Assembly (NCBI GenBank): GCA_040768845.1
Contig: JAXGME010000004.1
Coordinates: 248,001 to 312,000, forward strand
DNA: 64,000 bases
Origin: JAEZHK01 sp040768845
Lineage (GTDB): Bacteria > Bacillota > Clostridia > Christensenellales > Aristaeellaceae
Reading direction: 5' to 3'
Positions 51,958 to 59,616 of this stretch are shown here, in pieces. Under the pieces are notes generated by a model, which saw only the letters and a list, made by a program, of their open reading frames with translations, was not told the origin of the DNA and searched no databases. The position numbers were made by a program, and so were the translations under genes. Each line of letters starts with the position of its first letter. Positions within the stretch are counted from its first letter, which is position 1.

Positions 51958-52754
51958 TACCGCACCCGCCCTTCGATGGCCGAAACCATTTGGTCGATCG
52001 TGGATACACCGCGGAAGGCGTCGCCCAGCCGGAGCGCCAGCTGCGGGATCTGCGCCGGGGCCACCGACGCCCGGGCGAGCAGCGCTTCATCCGCCATAAT
52101 CTCCTCCGCGGGCCCGTCGCCGATCAGCCGTCCGCCGGCCACCACCAGCACGCGCCGCGCGAAGTCCTGCACAACCTCCATGTCGTGGCACACCATCAGA
52201 ACCGTCGCCCCGGCGCGGTTTCGCGCCGCGATCCTGTCCATGATCTCCATGCACTCCCGGTAGTCCAGGCCCGTGGTGGGCTCGTCCAGGATCATCACAT
52301 CCGGCTCGCAGGCCATCAGCGACGCCAGCGCGATGCGCTGCCGCTCGCCCCGGCTCATGGAAAAGGGGTTGCGGTTCCCGTCAAAGCCAAACTCCGCCAA
52401 CGCGGACTCCAGCCGGCGTTGGCGCTCGGCGGGGTCGTCCACGGTCAGTTCCAGCCCGAAGAGAATCTCCTCCCGGATGGTGCTCTGGCAGATCTGCCGG
52501 TCCGGATTCTGAAAGAGAAAGCCCACCGACCGCGCCAGGCAGCTGACGCGGGTGGTCTTCGTGTCCATGCCGTTCACCGTCACGCGGCCCGCGGCCGGCT
52601 TCAAAAGGCCGTTGCACAGCTTGGATATGGTGGTCTTGCCCGCGCCGTTTTCGCCGATGATCGCCGCGAAATCCCCCTTTTCCAGGCGGAAGGACACGTC
52701 CTCGACGGTGCGGCCGCCGTCGTAGCCGAAGCAAACGTGCGAAAACTCAATCAT
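51957..52754 (-). CDS. ecfA2: ECF transporter ATPase EcfA2
   Basis: A 265-residue ABC ATPase. Walker A is GENGAGKTTISKL (about 35-47), the Q-loop is FLFQNPDRQICQ, the signature is FSMSRGERQRIAL (SRGE in place of SGGQ), Walker B is VMILDEPTTGLDY, and the switch histidine is in VCHDME. It overlaps ecfA1 by 4 nt and ecfT by 1 nt. The altered signature suggests the two ATP sites of the A1/A2 pair are not equivalent. Confidence 0.92.
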   Translation of the reverse strand: MIEFSHVCFGYDGGRTVEDVSFRLEKGDFAAIIGENGAGKTTISKLCNGLLKPAAGRVTVNGMDTKTTRVSCLARSVGFLFQNPDRQICQSTIREEILFGLELTVDDPAERQRRLESALAEFGFDGNRNPFSMSRGERQRIALASLMACEPDVMILDEPTTGLDYRECMEIMDRIAARNRAGATVLMVCHDMEVVQDFARRVLVVAGGRLIGDGPAEEIMADEALLARASVAPAQIPQLALRLGDAFRGVSTIDQMVSAIEGRVR

Positions 52755-53590
52755 TTCAGCACCCCCCGCACCATTTGCTCCGCCTCCGCCACGTTGACCG
52801 GGAGCGCGCCGCCATAGAGCCCCCGCGCCTTCAGCGCGTGGGCGAGGGATGCCACCCGCGGAGCGTTGACGCCCGCACCCGTCAGCGCGTCGATGTTCTG
52901 GATGACGGAACGCACCGCGCCGTCGAGGATGACGCGGCCGCCGTCCATCACCGTCAGCCGCTTTGCGTATTCGCACAGCAGCATGATCTTCTGCTCCACC
53001 ACCACGATGGTCATGCCCAGCCGCTCGTTGAGCGTTTTGAGCATCTCGAAGACCATCACGCTGCTCCGGGGGTCCAATTCGCCGGTGGGTTCGTCCAACA
53101 CCAGCACCCGGGGCCTTAGCGCCACAATGGCCGCGATGGCCACCTTCTGCTTCTGCCCGCCGGAGAGGGACGCGATGGCCCTGTGGCGCAGCGCGGCAAT
53201 CCCCAGCGTATCGAGGGCCTCCGTCAGGCGGCGCTCGATCTCTTCGCGGGGCACGCCAAAGTTTTCAAGGCCGAAGAGCAGTTCATCCTCCATGATGGAG
53301 GCCACCATCTGTCCGTCGATGTCCTGAAACACGCTGCCCACGACCTGCGTCAGCTTCGCCGGCCCGGCATCCACGGTGTCCAGGCCGTCCACCTCGGCGC
53401 GGCCGTAGAAGTCGCCGCCGTAGTAGTGGGGGACGACGCCGCTGAGCACGTAGGTCAGCGTGGTCTTGCCCGCGCCGCTGGGGCCGATGATGCCGACGAA
53501 TTCGCCCGGCTCAATGGTCAGGTTGATGTCGGTCAGCGCAAAATCGGGCGCATCCTTGTATTGAAAGTTCAGACCGGTCAGACGGATCAT
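52751..53590 (-). CDS. ecfA1: ECF transporter ATPase EcfA1
   Basis: A 279-residue ABC ATPase. Walker A is GPSGAGKTTLTYV, the signature is SLSGGQKQKVAIA, and Walker B is VLVLDEPTGELDP. The switch position reads VVVEQKIM, with Glu-Gln where a histidine is expected, so this subunit seems to lack the usual H-loop. It forms a heterodimer with EcfA2 to drive uptake. It follows the S-component gene after 27 nt. Confidence 0.92.
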   Translation of the reverse strand: MIRLTGLNFQYKDAPDFALTDINLTIEPGEFVGIIGPSGAGKTTLTYVLSGVVPHYYGGDFYGRAEVDGLDTVDAGPAKLTQVVGSVFQDIDGQMVASIMEDELLFGLENFGVPREEIERRLTEALDTLGIAALRHRAIASLSGGQKQKVAIAAIVALRPRVLVLDEPTGELDPRSSVMVFEMLKTLNERLGMTIVVVEQKIMLLCEYAKRLTVMDGGRVILDGAVRSVIQNIDALTGAGVNAPRVASLAHALKARGLYGGALPVNVAEAEQMVRGVLK

Positions 53591-53617
53591 GGTTGACCTC
53601 CACCGCTTGCGTTTTGG

Positions 53618-54184
53618 TTACCGCTTTTTCAGCACCAGGCTCATGGGAATGTGCAAAAGCTGCACGATGACCGCGTTGATCGTGGCCGTGCCAAAGATGA
53701 TGCCCAGGAAGATGCCCAGCGGGGTGGGGGTGATGTCCGCGCCGGCGTAGTACAAAAGGTACATCGCGCCCACGAAGGTAAAGCCGCTGGCGAGGGTGCT
53801 GAGGAAGGTGGCGACGATCGGGTGCAGCGAGAACTTCTTCACATTCATCGGAATCCGGATCAGAAGGCTCATGACCACCGCGCCCACCAGCTCGCTGACG
53901 AAGTTCAGGTAGGGCTGGCCGGGGAAGAACTGGCACACCGCGCCGGCCAGGATGCCGATGATGGCGGCCTCGTAGAGCCTGGGCCGGACCAGAAGGATGA
54001 TGAGGCAGTACATGGCAATGATGAAGTTGGGCTTCATGCCCACGTTGAACAGCGAGCCGACAAAGAACTTGAGCACCGCGCCCGCCGCCAGCAAAATGCC
54101 GATGAGCAGCATGTCCCGGGCCGTCATGCCCTTTTTCTCCTGAGTGACCACCGTGCGCTTCTCCAGGGTCTTTCCGTTTTCCAT
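53618..54184 (-). CDS. ECF S component, TrpP-like (tryptophan)
   Basis: A 188-residue substrate-binding membrane protein with six helices after a basic N-terminus. MLLIGILLAAGAVLKFFVG, GMKPNFIIAMYCLIILLV and PGQPYLNFVSE resemble TrpP, the tryptophan transporter of Bacillus, as I recall its sequence. The start at 54184 has AAAGGAAG upstream. A T-box leader with a UGG specifier directly precedes it, which independently points to tryptophan. It would bind tryptophan (or an indole acid) and pass it to EcfA1/A2/T. Confidence 0.82.
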   Translation of the reverse strand: MENGKTLEKRTVVTQEKKGMTARDMLLIGILLAAGAVLKFFVGSLFNVGMKPNFIIAMYCLIILLVRPRLYEAAIIGILAGAVCQFFPGQPYLNFVSELVGAVVMSLLIRIPMNVKKFSLHPIVATFLSTLASGFTFVGAMYLLYYAGADITPTPLGIFLGIIFGTATINAVIVQLLHIPMSLVLKKR

Positions 54185-54265
54185 GATGATCTTCCTTTCC
54201 GCTTGATGCTTTGCGCGCCCCGCGCGCCCGGGGAAGGAGCCGTTGGCACGGAAGAGAGGACCGGT

Positions 54266-54540
54266 AAAAAAAACAAGCCCGTCCTTTTGCAAGGACAGAC
54301 TTCCGTCTGCGGTACCACCTTCATTGACCCGTCGTGAAACGAGTCCTCTCTAACGAAAATGCCAACACATTTTCTGCCAGTAACGCCGGCACGCGTCTTG
54401 GATACTTGGCGCAAAGGCCGTTCCCCTCGCCCTCCGTGGTCCATTTGCCAGGCCGCTTCACGCAGGACTCTCACCAACGCCTGCTCTCTGTGGTTGCGCT
54501 CCGTGGTTTAATTTCCACATCATCGGTTGTCTATGAAGTT
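54266..54540 (-). promoter_or_regulatory. T-box riboswitch, tryptophan specifier (UGG)
   Basis: On the minus strand the leader carries stem I motifs (AGAGAGCAGG, GTTGGTGAGAG, CCTGC), a specifier region AAATGGACCACGGAG with UGG at 54441-54443, and the T-box sequence AAGGTGGTACCGC (54309-54321). A terminator follows: AAGTCTGTCCTT pairs with AAGGACGGGCTT around GCAA, then eight T (54266-54302). Uncharged tRNA-Trp should favour the antiterminator and turn on the whole ECF-ior-ligase operon. The gap 54185-54621 holds only this leader and its promoter. Confidence 0.92.
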
Positions 54541-54546
54541 GAGCGC

Positions 54547-54576
54547 ATTATAGCACGCGGTTTTTCCACCTGTCAA
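54547..54576 (-). promoter_or_regulatory. Promoter of the T-box operon
   Basis: On the minus strand, TTGACA (54571-54576), an 18-bp spacer and TATAAT (54547-54552), both hexamers perfect; transcription starts near 54540 at the head of the T-box leader. Confidence 0.85.
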
Positions 54577-54621
54577 GCGGGTTTTCAGAAAAAGTCGCGT
54601 GAAAAACGCGGCAAAAGCGGC

Positions 54622-55530
54622 CTATACCCGAAAAATCTTGCCGGACTGGTCAAAATCGTACAATCCGATGCGGCGCAGCTCCTTTCGGAACGCCTCGGAG
54701 AGGGCGAAGGCCGTGACCGCGCGCATGGCCGGCTCCGCCTCCCGCCCGGCGGGGATCACCATGTCATACCATTCCCGCTGCAGCGGTACAAAGCCCGCGT
54801 CCGGTACCTGCCGCGCCACGGATTCGATGCCGACCCCCACATCGCCCTCGCCGCCCGCCACGGCCGCGGCCACGGCCGCGTGGTTAGGGCGCTCGTCGCC
54901 GTACCCCTCGACGGACGCCGGCACGATGCCCATGCGCCGCAGCTTTCCGTCCAGCAGCACCCGGATGCCGCTGCCCTTCTCCCGGTTTACCAGCCGGATG
55001 CCGGGCCGCGCCAGGTCGGCCCAGTCCGTCAGATCCCGGGGATTGCCCTTTGCAACGTAAAACCCGGCGGTGCGGCCGAAGAGCCGCACCACCACGGCGG
55101 CCAACCCCGGCAGCAGGCGGGGAATGTAGGGCAGGTTGTACTCGCCGGTCTCCTCATCCCAAAGATGGCAGGTGGCGATGTCCGCGCGGCCGGCGTACAG
55201 CGCGCTCAGCGCGTTGTAGCTGCCCTGGTGGGAGCGCAAAACCTCCGGCATGCCGGGCAGCGCGCCGACGTGGGCGGCGATCAGGTCCAGCGCCGGGTCC
55301 TGCCCGCAGAGCACCAGTTGCCGGGCCGGGGCTGTTTCCGCCGCAGAAGGCGCCGCCAGAGCGGTCGCGGCACCTCCGAGCTTCTTCGCGAGGTCCGCGC
55401 GGCGGACGCGCAACTGCCTGCCCACCTTCGCGGAGGGGATCTCGCCGCGCCGCAGCATTTCATACACGGTGTTTCGCCGGACGCGCAGCAGCAGCGCCAC
55501 TTCCTGCACCGTCAAAAGCTCGCTGTCCAT
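54622..55530 (-). CDS. Excisionase-type HTH regulator with periplasmic-binding-like domain
   Basis: A 302-residue protein. Residues 1-55 are an excisionase-family helix-turn-helix (LLTVQEVALLLRVRRNTVYE, EIPSAKVGRQLRVRRADL). Residues about 75-300 are a PBP-like effector domain (LDLIAAHVGALPG, DIATCHLWDEETGEYNLPYI, LVNREKGSGIRVLLDGKL), the architecture of molybdate/tungstate-linked one-component regulators. ATG 55530 has GAGGAGG upstream. It is divergent from modA with a palindrome between them, so it probably controls modA in response to an oxyanion. Confidence 0.87.
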   Translation of the reverse strand: MDSELLTVQEVALLLRVRRNTVYEMLRRGEIPSAKVGRQLRVRRADLAKKLGGAATALAAPSAAETAPARQLVLCGQDPALDLIAAHVGALPGMPEVLRSHQGSYNALSALYAGRADIATCHLWDEETGEYNLPYIPRLLPGLAAVVVRLFGRTAGFYVAKGNPRDLTDWADLARPGIRLVNREKGSGIRVLLDGKLRRMGIVPASVEGYGDERPNHAAVAAAVAGGEGDVGVGIESVARQVPDAGFVPLQREWYDMVIPAGREAEPAMRAVTAFALSEAFRKELRRIGLYDFDQSGKIFRV

Positions 55531-55598
55531 GAAAGCGCCTCCTCTTTTCCTCATTGTAGCGTCAAAGCGCGGGGCTGTAAAGCTTGTCTTTGGGAAGT

Positions 55599-55622
55599 CG
55601 TTATTCTTTTAAAAGAATTACG
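55599..55622. promoter_or_regulatory. Palindromic operator between regulator and modA
   Basis: A perfect 16-bp palindrome ATTCTTTTAAAAGAAT (55603-55618) with outer CGT/ACG arms. It ends 3 bp before the modA -35 hexamer. It is the likely binding site of the divergently encoded regulator. Confidence 0.7.
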
Positions 55623-55624
55623 TA

Positions 55625-55653
55625 TTGACAGCGCCATGTCCGCTGTGTAAAAT
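55625..55653 (+). promoter_or_regulatory. modA promoter
   Basis: TTGACA (55625-55630), a 17-bp spacer and TAAAAT (55648-55653), next to the 24-bp palindrome. Confidence 0.75.
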
Positions 55654-55721
55654 AAACGCATATAAACAATACAAAACAATAAAAAACATGAAAAGAACGA
55701 ACGGTGTAGAGGAGGGTTTTC

Positions 55722-56495
55722 ATGAACCGAAAGATCAAGGCTTTTGCCGCGCTCGCGGTGGCGCTTTGCCTTTGCGCGGGGGGTGCCCTGGCGGAAACCG
55801 GGGTGGAACTGAACGTATTTGCGGCGGCCAGCCTGACAGAATCCCTGACCCGGATCGCCGAATTGTATTCGGCGGCCCAGCCGGATGTACGGCTGGCCTT
55901 CAACTTTGATTCCAGCGGCACGCTCCAGACGCAGATTGAATCCGGCGCGGCCGCAGACGTGTTTTTGTCGGCGGCGCAGAAGCAGATGGACGCGCTGGAG
56001 GCGGGCGGCTACCTGACGGAGGGCACCCGCAGGGATCTTTTGACGAATAAAGTGGTGCTTATCGTCCCCGAGGGCTCTACGCTGGGGCTCACCGGTTTTG
56101 AGGATGTGGCGTCGGAGAAGGTGAAGCTGGTGGCGCTGGGCAACGCGGACGTGCCGGTGGGGCAGTATTCGCAGGACATCTTCACGTCGCTGGGCCTGTG
56201 GGACGCGGTAGCGGTCAAGGCATCCATGGGTGCCAACGTGAAGGAAGTGCTGTCCCAGGTGCAGAGCGGCGCGGTGGATTGCGGGGTGGTGTATGCCACG
56301 GATGCGGCCACAGCCACGGGCGTGACGGTGGTGGCGGAAGCGCCGGAAGGCAGCCACAAGCCGGTGGTGTACCCCTGCGCGGCATTGAAGGAATCGGCAA
56401 ACGCGGAAGCCGCGGCCGCGTTTCTTGATTACCTGTCCACGCCGGACGCGGTGAAGGCCTTTGAGGACGTGGGCTTCACCATGGCCGCGCAATAA
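55722..56495 (+). CDS. modA: Molybdate-binding protein ModA
   Basis: A 257-residue exported binding protein. The signal peptide ends near GGALA (residue 24); the cysteines before it do not form a standard lipobox. The mature domain shows ModA features: LNVFAAASLTESLTRIAELY, FNFDSSGTLQTQIESGAAAD, VFLSAAQKQMDAL and DCGVVYATDAATA. It should bind molybdate or tungstate. It is followed by a terminator; modB and modC are not present in the window, so the transporter it serves must lie elsewhere. Confidence 0.93.
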   Translation: MNRKIKAFAALAVALCLCAGGALAETGVELNVFAAASLTESLTRIAELYSAAQPDVRLAFNFDSSGTLQTQIESGAAADVFLSAAQKQMDALEAGGYLTEGTRRDLLTNKVVLIVPEGSTLGLTGFEDVASEKVKLVALGNADVPVGQYSQDIFTSLGLWDAVAVKASMGANVKEVLSQVQSGAVDCGVVYATDAATATGVTVVAEAPEGSHKPVVYPCAALKESANAEAAAAFLDYLSTPDAVKAFEDVGFTMAAQ

Positions 56496-56530
56496 GCGGC
56501 AGGTGTTTTTAAGCGGATCAAACCGCCATA

Positions 56531-56568
56531 CCGGGCCTTCGGCGATTTTGCCGGAGGCCCGGTGTTTC
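56531..56568 (+). terminator. Intrinsic terminator of modA
   Basis: CCGGGCCTTCGGC pairs with GCCGGAGGCCCGG around a 6-nt loop, followed by TGTTTCATT. A second, weaker AT-rich stem-loop lies near 56600-56632. Confidence 0.75.
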
Positions 56569-56639
56569 ATTCAAAAAAATTGTAAAAAAGCTCAAATTCC
56601 CGTTTTTCTTGTTGTTTTTTTGAAGAACGGGGTTCGCTA

Positions 56640-56668
56640 TTGCGATCGGCGGAAAGATATGCTAATAT
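56640..56668 (+). promoter_or_regulatory. Promoter of the V4R/GGDEF-HD-GYP operon
   Basis: TTGCGA (56640-56645), a 17-bp spacer and TAATAT (56663-56668), in a notably AT-rich stretch. Confidence 0.5.
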
Positions 56669-56755
56669 ATATACAATACGCCGCAAAGTTTTCGAGAATA
56701 CAGATATATTTTTCGTAACGATTGAGTAAGTTTTACATTGAGAGGGACGGATTCA

Positions 56756-57271
56756 ATGGAGGACAGGAAGTACGCGTTTTCGTGGGCGCTCCTTGGGGAT
56801 ATCGGAGCGGGGCGGCCCAATCTGGGGGATGCCATCAGCGTCAGGGTATATCGCCTGATGCAGTATACGTTCCGGGACGTGCTGGAGCAGCGCTACGGCA
56901 CCGAAGCGACCGACGGCCTTTTTCTTGAGGCCGGAAAGCTCGCCGGAATGCATTTTTATAAAAACATGATCGCGGGCGCCGCGGATTTCCAGCAGCTCGT
57001 TCAGATGCTTCAGGAGAGCTTTCGCTCTCTGGGGGTGGGCGTGATTCGCGTTGAAAAGGCCGACCCGCCCTTTGAGGAGATCATGCTGTCGGTGGAGGAG
57101 GATGCCGACTGTTCGGGCCTGCCGGAGCTCGACTACGAGTTCTGCCGGTATGACGAGGGCTTTATCGCCGGCATTTTGGAAGGCTTCACCGGCAGGCCCT
57201 ACGACGTGCGGGAGATCGACTGCTGGTGCACCGGCGGCAGGGCGTGCCGCTTCCGCGCGAAGGCGATGTAA
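56756..57271 (+). CDS. V4R domain protein
   Basis: A 171-residue cytosolic protein. The C-terminal part is a V4R (4-vinyl reductase) domain: FCRYDEGFIAGILEGFTGRP and IDCWCTGGRACRFRA (about 150-168), with the conserved cysteines. Such domains bind hydrocarbons or other small ligands in sensor proteins. It is followed after 20 nt by a cyclic-di-GMP signalling protein and probably acts as its sensor partner. The N-terminal 60 residues are helical. The ligand cannot be told from sequence. Confidence 0.83.
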   Translation: MEDRKYAFSWALLGDIGAGRPNLGDAISVRVYRLMQYTFRDVLEQRYGTEATDGLFLEAGKLAGMHFYKNMIAGAADFQQLVQMLQESFRSLGVGVIRVEKADPPFEEIMLSVEEDADCSGLPELDYEFCRYDEGFIAGILEGFTGRPYDVREIDCWCTGGRACRFRAKAM

Positions 57272-57291
57272 TTGGGTTTGAGGGTCTTACA

Positions 57292-59499
57292 ATGTGTGCA
57301 GAAAACAAATATGAGCTTGCGCTGAGGCACTTGGTCTGCCTGCTTCAGGATCGGAACTGTGCCGAAGCGCCCGAGGCGCTGGCCGGTGACCCCGATTACC
57401 GGCGGCTGGAGGAAATGATCCGCATGCTGCGCGATGGGGCGCTGGCGCTGGGTCGGGGCGATCTCGACTGCGAGATCGAAGGCCGGGGCTATGCCATCGG
57501 CGCGCTCAAGGGCCTTCAGGGCGCGCTCCGGCACCTGGTATGGCAGTGCCGGGAGATCGCCACGGGCGACTTTGAGCAAAAGGTGGACTTTTTGGGCGAT
57601 CTGTCCGAGGCCTACAATCAAATGGCGCTGGCGCTGGGCGAGCGCACCGAAGCGCTGGCCCGTTCCGAGGCCAAGTACCGGATGCTGTTTGAAAACGCGG
57701 CGGAATCGATCGCCGTGGTGGTGGACGGCAGGGTGGCGCTGGCCAACCCCATCTTTGAAAAGCTGAATGATGTGGAGAGCGGCCGGCTCGCGGACAGGCC
57801 GTTTTTCGAGCTGTTCTCCGAGGAGGACCGGCGCGTTGCCGCGGCGCTCGGCGAATCGCTCCTGGAGGGAAAGCCGCAGCAGGCGCCGGTGACGCTCCGG
57901 ATTGCCGCGCGGGAGGGTTTCATCTGGCTGGAGACAAAGGGCGTGCCCATCGACTGGGCGGGGCAGAAGGCGCTGATCTTCTTCCTCATGGATGTGACCC
58001 AGCGCAAACGGGCGGAGAGCGCGCTGAGCGTCAGCGAGGAGAAATACCGGCTGATGGCGGAAAACGCGCAGGATGTCATCTGGGTGCTGGACCTGGCCAC
58101 CGGGCGCTTCACCTACGTGAGCCCGTCGGTGTTTTCGCTGCTCGGCGTGACCGTCGAAGAGGCGCTCAAGGCGCATATTGCCGATTCGATGCCGCCGGAA
58201 TCCTACGCGCGCTTTGACGCTTATCTGAAAAAGCGCACGGAGGCGTTTTTGGGCGGCGCCCGCGATGGGGAAAACAGCGTCGTCGAAGTCGAACAGTACG
58301 CCAGCGACGGCGCCACCGTCTACACGGAAGTATCGGTCAAGCTGCGCCTCAACGCATGCGGCGGCCTTGAGGCGGTGGGCATCAGCCGGGACATCACGGT
58401 GCGCAAGTCCTCGGAGCGGAAGATTCTCTACATCAACCAGCATGACCCGCTGACCGATCTCTACAACCGGAGGCACTACAACGAGCAGCTGTCGCTGCTC
58501 AACACGGCGGACAACATGCCGCTTTCGCTGGTGCTGATCGACGTTAACGGCATGAAGCTGATGAACGATGCCTTCGGGCACATGGTCGGCGACAAGCTGC
58601 TGACCGGGTTTGCCCAGGTGCTCAAAAGCAGCCTGCGCGCGTCCGACATCGCCGCCCGCATCGGCGGAGACGAGTTTGTGCTGCTGCTGCCCCGCACCGA
58701 CGCGAAGGCCGCGGAGCGCGTCGTCCGACGCATCAAGGCCGCCTTGATCGACAAGGCCGTGGAAGACATCGCCATCACAGCCTCCTTCGGCCTGGCGACA
58801 AAACACCTGGTCGAAGAGGACTTTGGCGGCATCTACCGCATGGCGGAGGACAACATGTACCGGGAAAAGCTGTCCACAAACCGGCAGCTGAAGGCCGATC
58901 TGCTGCAACAGATCCTCGACAACCTCTACAGAAAGAGCCAAGTCGAGCGTCGGCACTCCGAGGCGGTCAGCAGGCTGTGCATGGCCATCGGGCGCGAGTT
59001 CAGAATGAGCGTGGACGACATCGAAAAGCTGGGCGCGACGGGGCTGTACCACGACATCGGCAAGGTCGCGCTGGACGAGGGCATCCTCAACAAGCCCGAA
59101 ACGCTGGACCCGGGCGAAAGGATGGAGATCAAACGCCATCCCGAGATCAGCTACCAGATTCTCCGGTCCTTCGCCGGCATGGGCGAAATCGCGGACTGCG
59201 TATTGATGCACCACCGGCGCGTCGACGGCACCGGGTATCCGGAGGCGGCCGACGGGGACCTGCCGTTTGAGGCGCGGATTCTGGCCGTCGCGGAGGCCTA
59301 CGACATGATGACCGGGAAATACCCCTTCGGTCCGGCGTTTACCGCCGAACAGGCAATTCAGGAACTGGAGCGGAACGCGGGCAGCCAGTTTGATGCCAAA
59401 GTCGTGCGCGTGTTCATTGATCGCGTACTGAGAGGCGGCGCGCCTCCCGGGCCGAATGCGGCGCAGGAGAACCCCAATACCCGTTTTCCGGCCACCTGA
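57292..59499 (+). CDS. PAS-PAS-GGDEF-HD-GYP cyclic-di-GMP enzyme
   Basis: A 735-residue signalling protein without membrane segments. After about 125 N-terminal residues come two PAS domains (starting near 128 and 251), a GGDEF domain (HDPLTDLYNRRHY near 382; the active motif GGDEF in RIGGDEFVLLLP near 456), and an HD-GYP domain (YHDIGKVALDEG near 586, HHRRVDGTGYPE near 640). Both catalytic motifs look intact, so it may both make and break down c-di-GMP, with PAS or V4R input deciding. ATG 57292 has GAGGG upstream. Confidence 0.92.
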   Translation: MCAENKYELALRHLVCLLQDRNCAEAPEALAGDPDYRRLEEMIRMLRDGALALGRGDLDCEIEGRGYAIGALKGLQGALRHLVWQCREIATGDFEQKVDFLGDLSEAYNQMALALGERTEALARSEAKYRMLFENAAESIAVVVDGRVALANPIFEKLNDVESGRLADRPFFELFSEEDRRVAAALGESLLEGKPQQAPVTLRIAAREGFIWLETKGVPIDWAGQKALIFFLMDVTQRKRAESALSVSEEKYRLMAENAQDVIWVLDLATGRFTYVSPSVFSLLGVTVEEALKAHIADSMPPESYARFDAYLKKRTEAFLGGARDGENSVVEVEQYASDGATVYTEVSVKLRLNACGGLEAVGISRDITVRKSSERKILYINQHDPLTDLYNRRHYNEQLSLLNTADNMPLSLVLIDVNGMKLMNDAFGHMVGDKLLTGFAQVLKSSLRASDIAARIGGDEFVLLLPRTDAKAAERVVRRIKAALIDKAVEDIAITASFGLATKHLVEEDFGGIYRMAEDNMYREKLSTNRQLKADLLQQILDNLYRKSQVERRHSEAVSRLCMAIGREFRMSVDDIEKLGATGLYHDIGKVALDEGILNKPETLDPGERMEIKRHPEISYQILRSFAGMGEIADCVLMHHRRVDGTGYPEAADGDLPFEARILAVAEAYDMMTGKYPFGPAFTAEQAIQELERNAGSQFDAKVVRVFIDRVLRGGAPPGPNAAQENPNTRFPAT

Positions 59500-59616
59500 A
59501 ACGCCCAAAACCCCGTTTTGATTGTGACCTTGTCACGGAGGGAAGCGGACGGGCCGTGCTATTCTTGAGCCAAGCAAGAGGCAAAAGGCCCACGCTGAAT
59601 GAAAAGGAGGTACAGT

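Noticed and set aside
49358..52090. 910-codon frame that would fuse a long N-terminus to IorA
   Set aside because: The first 300 codons overlap ecfT and ecfA2 in another frame; IorA homology starts at 51169.
57199..59508. 769-codon minus-strand frame opposite the GGDEF-HD-GYP gene
   Set aside because: Shadow of a conserved gene with intact catalytic motifs; no ribosome binding site or family features.
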